Shown: one piece after another, positions 48,357 to 57,202 of the stretch
Layout: each line of letters begins with the position of its first letter
How positions within the stretch are numbered: the first letter of the stretch is position 1
DNA from: Kushneria avicenniae
GTDB taxonomy: Bacteria > Pseudomonadota > Gammaproteobacteria > Pseudomonadales > Halomonadaceae
NCBI RefSeq assembly: GCF_900112585.1
Contig: NZ_FOLY01000002.1
Coordinates: 372,001-436,000, forward strand
Reading direction: 5' to 3'
DNA: 64,000 nt
Translations under genes and position numbers: made by a program
The notes under the pieces: model-generated
Databases searched by the model: none
Told to the model about the DNA's origin: nothing
The model's input: the letters and a program-made list of their open reading frames with translations, nothing else

Positions 48357-50018
48357 TCAGGCGTCGATGCGCTTGTACTTCACGCGTTTGGGCGTGTCGC
48401 TGCCCACGCGCTTGTGGAAATCCGCCTCATATTCGGTGTAGTTGCCCTCGAAGAACGTCACGTGGGAGTCGCCTTCATAAGCCAGAATATGGGTGGCCAC
48501 ACGGTCCAGGAACCAGCGGTCGTGGCTGATGACCATGGCGCAGCCCGGGAAGGCCAGCAGCGCTTCTTCCAGTGCGCGCAGGGTCTCGATGTCCAGATCG
48601 TTGGAGGGCTCATCGAGCAGCAGCACGTTGGCGCCCTGCTTGAGGGTCTGGGCCAGCTGTAGACGACCGCGCTCTCCGCCGGAAAGATCCTTGAGATACT
48701 TCTGCTGATCGTTGCCCTTGAAGTTGAAGCGGCCTACATAGGCGCGCGAGGATACTTCATAGCCGTTGATGCTGAGCATGTCCTGGCCGCCGGAAACGGC
48801 TTCCCAGACGGTCTGGCGATCGTCCATCGCATCGCGCAGCTGCTCGACGTAGGCGATATCAACGGTCTCACCGATAACCACTTCGCCGCTGTCAGGCTGC
48901 TCCTGACCGGTAATCATGCGAAACAGTGTCGACTTGCCGGCGCCGTTGCCGCCCACGATGCCCACGATCGCGCCCGGCGGTACGGACATCGACAGGTCCT
49001 CGATCAGCACCTTGTCGCCAAAACGCTTGGTGACGTTGTGCAGCTCGATGACCTTGTCGCCCAGACGCGGTCCCGGCGGAATGTAGATCTCGTTGGTCTC
49101 GTTGCGCTTCTGGAAATCACCGGACTGCAGTTCATCAAAGCGATTCAGACGCGCCTTGCTCTTGGCCTGACGGCCCTTCGGGTTCTGGCGTACCCACTCG
49201 AGCTCCTGTTTGATGGCCTTCTGGCGCGAGGCCTCCTGTTTGGCCTCCTGCTCCAGACGCTTTTCCTTCGCCTCAAGCCAGGTCGAGTAGTTGCCTTCCC
49301 AGGGAATGCCCTGACCGCGGTCGAGCTCTAGAATCCAGCCGGCGGCGTTGTCGAGGAAATAGCGGTCGTGGGTAACCGCCACCACGGTACCCTCGAACTC
49401 GGTCAGAAAGCGCTCCAGCCAGCCCACGGATTCGGCGTCCAGGTGGTTGGTCGGCTCATCGAGCAGCAGCATGTCGGGGCCGGAGAGCAGCAGTCGGCAC
49501 AGGGCAACACGGCGACGCTCACCGCCGGAGAGATGCTCGACGCGGGCGTCCCACGGCGGCAGGCGCAGCGCCTCGGCAGCCACTTCGAGCTTGCGCTCGA
49601 GGTTGTGGGCGTCGCTCGCCTCGATCATGTTCTCAAGACGCGCCTGCTCGGCCGCCAGCGCGTCAAAGTCGGCGTCCGGCTCGGCGTAGGCAGCGTAGAC
49701 GGCTTCGAGCTTTGTCTGGGCCTCGGTAATTTCAGCCAGCGCTTCCTCGACGGTCTCGCGGACCGTCTTGCTGTCATCAAGCTCCGGCTCCTGCGGCAGA
49801 TAGCCCACGTTGAGATTGGGCATGGGCCGGGCTTCGCCGTGATAATCCTGATCGACGCCCGCCATGATTCTCAGCAGTGATGACTTGCCCGCACCGTTGA
49901 GTCCGAGCACGCCGATCTTGGCGCCGGGAAAGAACGACAGGGAAATATCCTTGAGGATGTCACGCTTGGGGGGCACGGTCTTGCCCACCCGATTCATGGT
50001 ATATACGTATTGCGCCAT
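48357..50018 (-). CDS. ettA: Energy-dependent translational throttle protein EttA
   Basis: 553 residues, ABC-F type with two ATPase domains and no membrane part. First: GLNGAGKSS, LSGGERRRVAL, LLLDEPTNHLDAES; second: GGNGAGKST, LSGGERGRLQL, LLLDEPSNDLDIET. The N-terminus MAQYVYTMNRVGKTVPPKRDILKDISLSFFPGAKIG is diagnostic for EttA, which gates the ribosome E site according to ATP/ADP ratio. Confidence 0.97.
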   Translation of the reverse strand: MAQYVYTMNRVGKTVPPKRDILKDISLSFFPGAKIGVLGLNGAGKSSLLRIMAGVDQDYHGEARPMPNLNVGYLPQEPELDDSKTVRETVEEALAEITEAQTKLEAVYAAYAEPDADFDALAAEQARLENMIEASDAHNLERKLEVAAEALRLPPWDARVEHLSGGERRRVALCRLLLSGPDMLLLDEPTNHLDAESVGWLERFLTEFEGTVVAVTHDRYFLDNAAGWILELDRGQGIPWEGNYSTWLEAKEKRLEQEAKQEASRQKAIKQELEWVRQNPKGRQAKSKARLNRFDELQSGDFQKRNETNEIYIPPGPRLGDKVIELHNVTKRFGDKVLIEDLSMSVPPGAIVGIVGGNGAGKSTLFRMITGQEQPDSGEVVIGETVDIAYVEQLRDAMDDRQTVWEAVSGGQDMLSINGYEVSSRAYVGRFNFKGNDQQKYLKDLSGGERGRLQLAQTLKQGANVLLLDEPSNDLDIETLRALEEALLAFPGCAMVISHDRWFLDRVATHILAYEGDSHVTFFEGNYTEYEADFHKRVGSDTPKRVKYKRIDA

Positions 50019-50204
50019 GGGATTGGATCGAGCCTCGTATTGAATGGTGAGCAGCAGGGTACCAGAGGCAATGGCCTGCCAGTACCGTGATGATAGTGAT
50101 CGGCGCCTGTCACGGCCAGCGCGGTGCGGACAATGCCCCTGGTCTCAATGAACAGGGCGCCGCGAAGGGCGCCCTGCTGGACAAGCTATCGGTCGTCGGC
50201 GAGG

Positions 50205-50393
50205 CTACTCCTCCTCATCCCACGACGCCCAGTCATCGGTCAGGTCACGCTCGAGCCGGCGCTGTTCCAGCAATGCTTCCACGCGTCGGCGCGCGCAGAG
50301 GCTGCCTTTTTTGGGCCGGCTTGCAGATGTCCAGGTGTCATCGTTGACCGCGTCCAGCTCATCGGAGGCTTCTTCATACAGCTCGGTACTCAT
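50205..50393 (-). CDS. Small acidic PA3496-family protein
   Basis: 62 residues from ATG 50393. An acidic N-terminus (LYEEASDELDAVNDD) is followed by RRRVEALLEQRRLERDLTDDWASWDEEE, resembling the short, highly charged PA3496 family found next to envelope genes in pseudomonads. Function unknown. Confidence 0.7.
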   Translation of the reverse strand: MSTELYEEASDELDAVNDDTWTSASRPKKGSLCARRRVEALLEQRRLERDLTDDWASWDEEE

Positions 50394-50529
50394 GGCGGCT
50401 GCCCTCAGCTGCAAAAAAAGGCTATATAACGCCGTTTGGCGGGGCGGGCAAGCGGTTTTTACCTCTGGTTTCGACTCGGATTTTTAGCCTCTTGAAGAGA
50501 AAGCGATTCCTGACGCGGCAGTTGCCCTG

Positions 50530-50557
50530 AAAACAGCGAAGCCCGCACATGGCGGGC
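50530..50557 (-). terminator. Probable terminator of the LOV gene
   Basis: On the minus strand stem 50552-50557 with 50541-50546, five-base loop, then TTCGCTGTTTT. About 70 bases past the LOV gene stop at 50629. Confidence 0.6.
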
Positions 50558-50628
50558 CTCGACGGATATCGCTGATGCCTTTTAATCAACGATGATTTTC
50601 AGGCAGCGATGGTTTTCAAGCAAAGATG

Positions 50629-51066
50629 TCAGGACATCTCTTCGACGCGGGCACGCAGGCGCTCAAGCTCCTGCTGGGCCTCGACCAGACGGGTCACGTC
50701 CTTCTGAACGCCGATGAAGTACAGCAGCTGGTCTTCTTCATCGTGGACGGGCGTAATGGAGAGCTCGTTCCAGAACAGTGAGCCGTCGCTTTTGTAGTTG
50801 CGGATGACCTCGCGGCAGGCATGGCCTTCCTTGAGTGCATCACGAATGCGATCAAGTCCCGGCTGCTGGTTATCGCCGTTTTGCAGGAAGCGACAGTCGC
50901 GATAGAGGATCTCATCGGCACTGTAGCCTGTCAGCGCTTCAAAGCCGCTGTTGACGTAGATCAGGATGTTCTCGTTGCCTTCCTGTTCTGCCACGACAAT
51001 ACCGTCACCCGAGGCATTGACGACACGTTCGAGCAGCTCGGGGCTGATCATCCGCTGTGTTTGCAT
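50629..51066 (-). CDS. Short LOV-domain blue-light photoreceptor
   Basis: 145 residues, a stand-alone LOV/PAS core with short flanking helices and no output domain. The photoactive Cys58 is in YRDCRFLQ, and the flavin-signalling Gln is in GVQKDVTR. As recalled, it is very like the Pseudomonas putida short LOV proteins PpSB1-/PpSB2-LOV, which bind FMN, form the Cys adduct in blue light and dimerise by terminal helices. ATG 51066. Output partner unknown; regulation of adherence or light stress is possible. Confidence 0.93.
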   Translation of the reverse strand: MQTQRMISPELLERVVNASGDGIVVAEQEGNENILIYVNSGFEALTGYSADEILYRDCRFLQNGDNQQPGLDRIRDALKEGHACREVIRNYKSDGSLFWNELSITPVHDEEDQLLYFIGVQKDVTRLVEAQQELERLRARVEEMS

Positions 51067-51324
51067 GATCGGTGCTTCCTCAAATGAAAATGCTGCCCTG
51101 ACATGCAGGTAGCGCCTTTTCGGTCATGAAAGATAGGCTGACATGATAAGAAGTCCAGCAGCCTCGATGCCAGCATAATAAGTAGTAATATCGCTTCGTG
51201 CACGGGGTTGTATTAATTTTTCTAATGTCGAGCCACGGTTTTTAAGGGTTCCTGTTGCTCGATGTCACCGGGTTTTGCTGTATGCCCATTATCCAGTCGG
51301 TCATTACCCTGAAAGGAGCAGACC

Positions 51325-51609
51325 ATGAAAGTTGTCATCCACTACTGCACCCAGTGTCAGTGGCTTCTACGCGCCGGATGGTACGCGCAGGAGCTGCTTT
51401 CCACCTTTGGTGAAGGGCTTGAGCAGGTGTCACTCGCCCCCGGTCACGGCGGTCATTTCGAAATTGAGGTCATTCTGGATGACCAGAGCGCCCCCGAGGT
51501 GATCTGGGAGCGCAAGCGTGATGGCGGTTTTCCCGACATCAAGGAGCTCAAGCGTCGGGTGCGCGACCGGCTCGACCCGGACCGCGATCTGGGCCACATC
51601 GACCGCTGA
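51325..51609 (+). CDS. SelW/SelT-like thioredoxin-fold protein (Cys form)
   Basis: 94 residues. The CTQC redox motif lies at residues 8-11, followed by GGHFEIEV and GGFPDIKELKRRVRDRLDPDRDLGHIDR, typical of the Rdx/SelW/SelT/SelH family in bacteria, here with Cys in both positions. Probably a thiol oxidoreductase or redox sensor. It ends 12 bases before the convergent ZntB gene stop. Confidence 0.9.
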   Translation: MKVVIHYCTQCQWLLRAGWYAQELLSTFGEGLEQVSLAPGHGGHFEIEVILDDQSAPEVIWERKRDGGFPDIKELKRRVRDRLDPDRDLGHIDR

Positions 51610-51621
51610 AACGGTCAGGCG

Positions 51622-52611
51622 CTACCACCAGCGCCACTTTTTCAACAGGGCCATGACGCCGGCGCCGACCAGCATTGACAGCATTACCACCACCACAAAG
51701 CCGGCCGGGCTTTCGGCGCCGGGAATTCCGCCGACGTTGATGCCCAGAAGGCCGGTCAGAAAGGTCAGGGGCAGGAAGACGGCGGTAATGATGGCCATCA
51801 GATACATGCGCTGGTTGAGCCGTTCGTTGTGCATGTTGGACAGCTGCTCCTGCAGGACCAGAGCGCGCTCCTGCATGGCGCGAAAGTCCTCGACGTAGCG
51901 ATAGAGCTGGTTGGACGCTTCACGCAGCCACAACCTGGCGGTCTCATCGAAGATGTCATCTTCGGCAAGGCGGGCCAGACAGTGATACTGCGGCTCCATG
52001 AAGCGTCGCAGGGTAATCAGGGGCTGGCGAATGTCGGTCAGCTCTTCGTTGGTGATGGCGGGCGCGTCCTGGGTTGTCTCACGCTCCTCCAGTTCGCCCA
52101 GCGCGTCATCCAGCTGATGGGTCAGATCGCCGACCCGATCCACCAGCGTGTCGGCCATTCCGGCCAGCAGCTCGCCGACGTTGCGAGCCCCTTCACCGGC
52201 CTCGAGATAGGCCCTGACCCGCGTGACTGACTGCAGGGGACGCCTGCGGACGGTGATCAGCCGATTCTCGGTCAGCCAGACCCGCAGTGAGATCAGATCG
52301 TCCGGATCGGCGCCCGGGTTCAGATTGATGCCGCGCAGGGTGGTGATTCTGCCGTGTTTGAAAACGGCCACGCGTGGTCGCGTATCCTCTTCGGTCAGCG
52401 CCTCGATGATGTCCTCATTGAGGGCGGCGATGGTGTCGAGAAAGTGGTCAACATCCTTGTGGGTAAAGTCCAGATGCATCCAGAGCTGCGCCTCGTCCTG
52501 ATGCCAGACGCGTGACAGCTCTTCGGGCGTCAGGGGCGATCCGTTGCCCTGACCATCCAGACGATAGGCCGCTACAAAGGAGGAAGGAGAAGCAGAGGAC
52601 ATGTGGCGCAT
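51622..52611 (-). CDS. zntB: Zinc transporter ZntB (CorA family)
   Basis: 329 residues. A long cytoplasmic N-terminal part, then two C-terminal helices with the pore motif GINVGG between them (GxN type), MPLTFLTGLLGINVGGIPG, as in ZntB. Exports or imports Zn2+. ATG 52611 or, equally possible, the ATG three codons on. Convergent with the SelW-like gene. Confidence 0.92.
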   Translation of the reverse strand: MRHMSSASPSSFVAAYRLDGQGNGSPLTPEELSRVWHQDEAQLWMHLDFTHKDVDHFLDTIAALNEDIIEALTEEDTRPRVAVFKHGRITTLRGINLNPGADPDDLISLRVWLTENRLITVRRRPLQSVTRVRAYLEAGEGARNVGELLAGMADTLVDRVGDLTHQLDDALGELEERETTQDAPAITNEELTDIRQPLITLRRFMEPQYHCLARLAEDDIFDETARLWLREASNQLYRYVEDFRAMQERALVLQEQLSNMHNERLNQRMYLMAIITAVFLPLTFLTGLLGINVGGIPGAESPAGFVVVVMLSMLVGAGVMALLKKWRWW

Positions 52612-52671
52612 TCCATCGTGAGTCGAAAGGGATCGAATATTGCGGCCGGGCCGCAGCGTTTGAATCAGTAC

Positions 52672-53331
52672 TTAATGACGGCTGGCGTGGTTGGTCTCGC
52701 CCGGCGATGCTTCATCGAGCATGGCCGCTACGGTCGGCCAGATATTGTCGAGGATGATGGGCTGACCCTTTGCATTGGGATGAATACGGTCGTCCTGCAT
52801 CAGATCATCGTTGAGCGCCACGCCGTCAAGAATAAAGGGCACCAGCGGCACATCGTACTGGCTCGCAAGCATCGGAAACACGTCGGCGAACGCCTTCGTA
52901 TAGGCCTGACCGTAGTTGGGCGGAATCAGAATGCCCAGAAGGGCAACGCGAGCGCCGCTGGCCTGGCTCTTCTCGATCATTTGCGCCAGGTTGTTCTGCA
53001 TGCGATCGGGTGGCAGCCCCTGCAGGCCGTCGTTGCCCCCCAGCTCCAGCAGCACGAGATCCGGCGAATAGCGCTCAAGCGCTTCGGGCAGTCGCTCCAG
53101 GCCACCTGCCGTAGTGTCGCCGCTGATGCTGGCATTGACGACCGTGTATCGATCGGGTGCCTGTGAGGCCAGTCGCTGACGCAGCAGGTTGACCCAGCCC
53201 TCGTCACGATCGATCCCTCGCGCTGCACTCAGGCTGTCGCCCACGACCAGCAGCGTTTCGGCATGGACCGGCTGCAGCGCGGCGGCCAGTACCACCATCA
53301 CCATCAGCCACAAACGGCGGATACCCGGCAT
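52672..53331 (-). CDS. tesA: TesA-type GDSL arylesterase/lysophospholipase
   Basis: 219 residues from ATG 53331. A hydrophobic signal peptide (RLWLMVMVVLAAALQPVHA) leads to a periplasmic SGNH hydrolase: catalytic Ser in VVGDSLSAA, Gly-Asn in GGNDGLQG, and Asp/His in DDRIHPN. Same position and direction as in E. coli: divergent from ybbA. A GTG at 53346 sits almost on a GGAGGA site and could extend the start by five codons, which would be too close. Confidence 0.92.
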   Translation of the reverse strand: MPGIRRLWLMVMVVLAAALQPVHAETLLVVGDSLSAARGIDRDEGWVNLLRQRLASQAPDRYTVVNASISGDTTAGGLERLPEALERYSPDLVLLELGGNDGLQGLPPDRMQNNLAQMIEKSQASGARVALLGILIPPNYGQAYTKAFADVFPMLASQYDVPLVPFILDGVALNDDLMQDDRIHPNAKGQPIILDNIWPTVAAMLDEASPGETNHASRH

Positions 53332-53371
53332 AACGCGACGGGACACACTCCTCCAATTCAGGTAGCGCAAG

Positions 53372-54187
53372 ATGTCGACTCCAGAAGCCAGAAAACAGGA
53401 TGTTGAGCACCCCGGCCAGGACAACCGCCTGCAGGGCACTCATGAGCAGACTCACCGTCCACAGAATAGAACACCGATTCTGCTGGCGCGCCAGCTTGAA
53501 AAGACGGTCGACAGTGGCTCGGGCCGGCTGACCATCCTGAACGCGCTGGATCTCGAGATCCACGCGGGGGAAAGCGTGGCGATCGTGGGCAGTTCCGGTG
53601 CCGGTAAATCCACGCTGCTGGCTCTGCTGGCGGGGCTGGATACGCTGACTCGGGGCGAGCTGGCCCTGTTTGGAACCTCCCTGTCATCGCTGGATGAAGA
53701 CGGTCGCGCTCGACTGCGGGCCGGGCAGGTCGGCTTTGTGTTTCAGAACTTTCAGCTGCTGCCGACGCTGACGGCACTGGAAAATGTGCTGCTGCCGCTG
53801 GAGCTGAGCGAGGCCGGCGTGGATACCCGACAGGCGCAGCAGTGGCTGACGCGGGTGGGGCTCGAGGCGCGCGTCCAGCATCTGCCCAAACAGCTTTCGG
53901 GCGGCGAACAGCAGCGCGTGGCCATTGCGCGTGCCTTTGTCACCCGCCCGGCGCTGGTGTTTGCCGATGAGCCCACCGGCAACCTTGATCGCGCCACGGG
54001 CGACCGGATCGCGGATCTGCTCTTTACGCTCAATCGCGAATCCGGCACCACCCTGGTGCTGGTGACGCACGACCCGCAGCTGGCCGCGCGCTGTGATCGC
54101 ACGCTCACGCTGGATGACGGGCGACTGCACGAGACGGACGCCAGCGGTGCTCCAGATCATGCGACAGACGGAGCCGTGCGCCCATGA
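53372..54187 (+). CDS. ybbA: ABC transporter ATPase YbbA
   Basis: 271 residues. Walker A GSSGAGKST, signature LSGGEQQRVAIARA, Walker B LVFADEPTGNLD. Its ATGA overlap with the permease gene ybbP and the divergent tesA give the tesA-ybbA-ybbP arrangement seen widely. It is of the MacB/LolD-like type, but the function of the Ybb system remains unclear. Confidence 0.94.
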   Translation: MSTPEARKQDVEHPGQDNRLQGTHEQTHRPQNRTPILLARQLEKTVDSGSGRLTILNALDLEIHAGESVAIVGSSGAGKSTLLALLAGLDTLTRGELALFGTSLSSLDEDGRARLRAGQVGFVFQNFQLLPTLTALENVLLPLELSEAGVDTRQAQQWLTRVGLEARVQHLPKQLSGGEQQRVAIARAFVTRPALVFADEPTGNLDRATGDRIADLLFTLNRESGTTLVLVTHDPQLAARCDRTLTLDDGRLHETDASGAPDHATDGAVRP

Positions 54188-56751
54188 ATGTTCGACCGAC
54201 CTCCCGTTCGCGACCGGCGCTGTCGGAATGTCTGCATACGCTGAGTCTGGGATGGCGCGGGCTCAGGCGCGATCTGCGCGCCGCCGATGTCCGGGCGCTC
54301 TTTCTGGCGCTGGTGCTGGCGGTGGCGGCCACCACCATGATTGGCTTCTTCCTGGATCGCATCGGCAGTGCGCTGGAACGTCAGTCCGGTCAGCTGCTGG
54401 GGGGCGATCTGGTGCTGGTGCAGGGCAATCCCTTCGAGACGCAGATTCTCGATACGCTGGAAGATGCCGGCATGACCACGGCGCGTCAGGTCAATACGGT
54501 GTCGATGGCCGGGTTCAACGACCGCTTCCAGCTGGCAAGCCTCAAGGGCGTGGCGCCGTCCTATCCGCTGTATGGCAGCTTTCAGGTGGATATTGGTGAC
54601 GGCCCGGAAACCACCACGCAGCTGCCGGCGCGACACACCGTCTGGGTCGAGCCGCGGCTGGGCACAGCGCTGGGGCTGATGCTGGGAGATGCCGTCACGC
54701 TCGGTGACGAGCAGTTCCGCGTCAGCGGCTGGATTCTCGAGGAGCCCGATCAGGATGTGGGGCTTGCCAGCTTCAACCCGCGGATCATGATCAATATCCC
54801 GGACCTGGAGCGCTCGGGGCTGCTGGCCCCCGGGGCGCGCCTGACCTGGCGGCTGCTGGCGTCCGGTCCGCCGGAGGCGGTGAGCTCGCTGGACAGTCAG
54901 CTGGAAGCCTGGCAGGACCGTGGCATTCGTGTCATTGATGTGCGCAAGGACAGTCCACGCATCGGTCGGGCGCTGGAACGCTCCCAGCAGTATCTGAGCC
55001 TTTCGGGGCTGGCCGCCGTGCTGCTGGCGGGGGTGGCGGTGGCCATGGCCACCCGACGCTACGTTGATCGACACCTGGATACGGCGGCCCTGATGCGTTG
55101 CTTTGGCGCCAGTCAACGGCAGCTTGCGCGCATCTTTGCCGCTCAGCTGGCGATGCTGGCCCTGACCGCGGCGGCGGTCGGTGCCGTGCTGGGGCTGATG
55201 GGGCAGTGGGCGCTGCTGACCCTGCTGGTACAGTTCTTGCCGCTGGAACTGCCGCCACCGGGCATGCTGCCGCTGCTGCTGGGCATGCTGACGGCAGTGG
55301 CCATTCTGATCGGGTTTGCCGGCCCTACGCTTTTGAGGCTCAAACAGGTCAGTGCCCTCAAGGTGCTGCGCCGGGAGCTGGCACCACTGCCGGCCGCCGG
55401 CTGGGTCATCATTGGTTGCGCCAGTCTCATGTTCGGTGCGCTTTTGTGGCTCTATAGTGGCGACTTTCTGCTCTCGGCCGGGCTGCTGGTCGGCGGATTG
55501 ATCGCGCTGGTCGTGCTGTGGGTCGTGGCGCAGGGGATGCTGTCGCTGCTGCTTGGGGGCGCCGGATTACTGCCGCAGCACTGGCGCATGGGCAGTCGCC
55601 AGCTGGCGCGGCGGCGTCAGTCCAGCATCGGTCAGATTCTCGCCTTCGCCGTGACCTTTGCGCTGATGGCCCTGATTGCGCTGGTGCGCACCGACCTGAT
55701 CGACGACTGGCAGTCAAAGCTGCCCGCCGATGCGCCCAATCAGTTCGCCATCAACATCCAGCCCAGCCAGCGCGAGGGCTTTATCAATGCACTGGATGAC
55801 ATTACCGAAAGTCGTTCGGCGGTATATCCGATCGTGCGGGGACGGCTGGTCGACATCAACGGCGTGACCGCGAGAGATGCAGTGCCGGCAGAGGCTCGCA
55901 ACGACGGCAATCTGCGCCGCGAGATCAACCTGACCTGGTCGTCTACCATGCCCGACAACAATACGCTCATTGAAGGTACCTGGTTTTCAGATCGTGACGG
56001 AGCGGGCGACAGGGCGGCCAGCCGCAGTGATCCGGTGTCCGTTTCCGTAGCGCAGAGCATGGCGCAGGATCTGTCGCTCAAACTCGGTGATCGTCTGACC
56101 TTCGACATCGGCGGGCGCGAGGTCACCGCCGAAATAGCCAGTCTGCGCCAGGTCGACTGGGAGTCATTTCAGCCCAATTTCTTCGTGATCTTTCCGCCCG
56201 GGGCACTGGAGCGTTTCAGCCACAGCTTCATTACCGCCTTTCATCTGCCCACCGATCAACAGCAGGCGCTGGGACCGCTGGTCCAGCAATATCCCTCGGT
56301 ATCGCTGCTGGATATCGACGCCATTCTGCAGCAGGTACGTGATCTGCTGAGCCAGGTCTCGCGTGCCGTGGAGCTGGTGCTGCTGTTTGTCCTGCTGGCG
56401 GGCATTGCCGTGCTGTATGCCGCACTCACAGCGTCCCTGCCTGCTCGCGCGCATGAATGGGCGCTGCTCAGAGTGTTTGGCGCCGGCGACAAACGGCTGG
56501 TGCACACACAGCTGGCAGAATTCGGCTGGCTGGGGTTTGCCAGCGGTCTACTGGGGGCGATGCTGGCTGAAGGCGCCAGTGCGCTGCTGTATGGCGTCTG
56601 GCTGGATCTCGACGTGCGTCTACACCCTGGCATCTGGCTTTTGATGCCGCTGGGCGGGGCGCTTCTGATCGGCGGTGTCGGCTATCTGCTCAGCACACCG
56701 CTGAGGCGTCAGGCGCCGATGGAAAGCTTAAGACTGCTGGGGGAGGGGTAG
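54184..56751 (+). CDS. ybbP: FtsX-like ABC permease YbbP
   Basis: 855 residues. About ten transmembrane helices: one at the N-terminus (VRALFLALVLAVAATTMIGFFLDRIG), two clustered FtsX domains near 270-410 and 720-845, and an internal periplasmic MacB-like segment. The DRHLDTAALMRCFGASQRQLARI and HEWALLRVFGAGDKRL motifs are FtsX/LolE-type. It pairs with YbbA. Confidence 0.94.
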   Translation: MNVRPTSRSRPALSECLHTLSLGWRGLRRDLRAADVRALFLALVLAVAATTMIGFFLDRIGSALERQSGQLLGGDLVLVQGNPFETQILDTLEDAGMTTARQVNTVSMAGFNDRFQLASLKGVAPSYPLYGSFQVDIGDGPETTTQLPARHTVWVEPRLGTALGLMLGDAVTLGDEQFRVSGWILEEPDQDVGLASFNPRIMINIPDLERSGLLAPGARLTWRLLASGPPEAVSSLDSQLEAWQDRGIRVIDVRKDSPRIGRALERSQQYLSLSGLAAVLLAGVAVAMATRRYVDRHLDTAALMRCFGASQRQLARIFAAQLAMLALTAAAVGAVLGLMGQWALLTLLVQFLPLELPPPGMLPLLLGMLTAVAILIGFAGPTLLRLKQVSALKVLRRELAPLPAAGWVIIGCASLMFGALLWLYSGDFLLSAGLLVGGLIALVVLWVVAQGMLSLLLGGAGLLPQHWRMGSRQLARRRQSSIGQILAFAVTFALMALIALVRTDLIDDWQSKLPADAPNQFAINIQPSQREGFINALDDITESRSAVYPIVRGRLVDINGVTARDAVPAEARNDGNLRREINLTWSSTMPDNNTLIEGTWFSDRDGAGDRAASRSDPVSVSVAQSMAQDLSLKLGDRLTFDIGGREVTAEIASLRQVDWESFQPNFFVIFPPGALERFSHSFITAFHLPTDQQQALGPLVQQYPSVSLLDIDAILQQVRDLLSQVSRAVELVLLFVLLAGIAVLYAALTASLPARAHEWALLRVFGAGDKRLVHTQLAEFGWLGFASGLLGAMLAEGASALLYGVWLDLDVRLHPGIWLLMPLGGALLIGGVGYLLSTPLRRQAPMESLRLLGEG

Positions 56752-57202
56752 TAACGAAACATTTCTTGAAAAAAAGCCTCCAAGCTCTCATGTTTCGGCA
56801 TATCTGATGACTGCATCAGAGTTATGCTGTTTTAAAAGAATAGTTTTAGTTCTTTTAGCGATAAAAAAGTTTTGAAGCGCTAAATAAACTTTTCTTTTTA
56901 CAATGTTTTCGTATCAATCAGAAGTCGCAGGACTAATGATTGGCGGAAACTGATGCAGGCCATACGTGTTTCGATGGTGAAAGGGCGCTCCTGCATAGCG
57001 GAAGTCCAGGCGGTTGCGTAGATTGCTGCCGCTCTGCGTCCTTCCCTCGCCAAGCCTTTTCTTCAGGAAACAGGATAAGAGGATCTGTCAAGTCGCAGGA
57101 TACCGACAGATACTTCAAGTCTGTAAAATAGATGTGACGATCCGCCATTATTTTTCAGGAGGATTTGTCATTAGCGTTGAGACCATCGAGGGGCATGAAC
57201 GT
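56752..57202 (+). other. Long leader before the ATP-grasp gene
   Basis: About 450 bases without a gene. The left two thirds are A+T-rich and probably hold the promoter. An ops-like element occurs at 57009-57019. Near the right end an AGGAGG lies at 57157-57162 with no ATG/GTG/TTG at normal spacing, only ATT at 57170. Confidence 0.55.
57009..57022 (+). promoter_or_regulatory. Candidate ops element (weak match)
   Basis: GGCGGTTGCGT resembles the ops core GGCGGTAGnnTnnT, with a T for A at position 7 and no T at position 14. It lies about 190 bases upstream of the first polysaccharide gene, where RfaH-type recruitment is expected. Confidence 0.4.
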
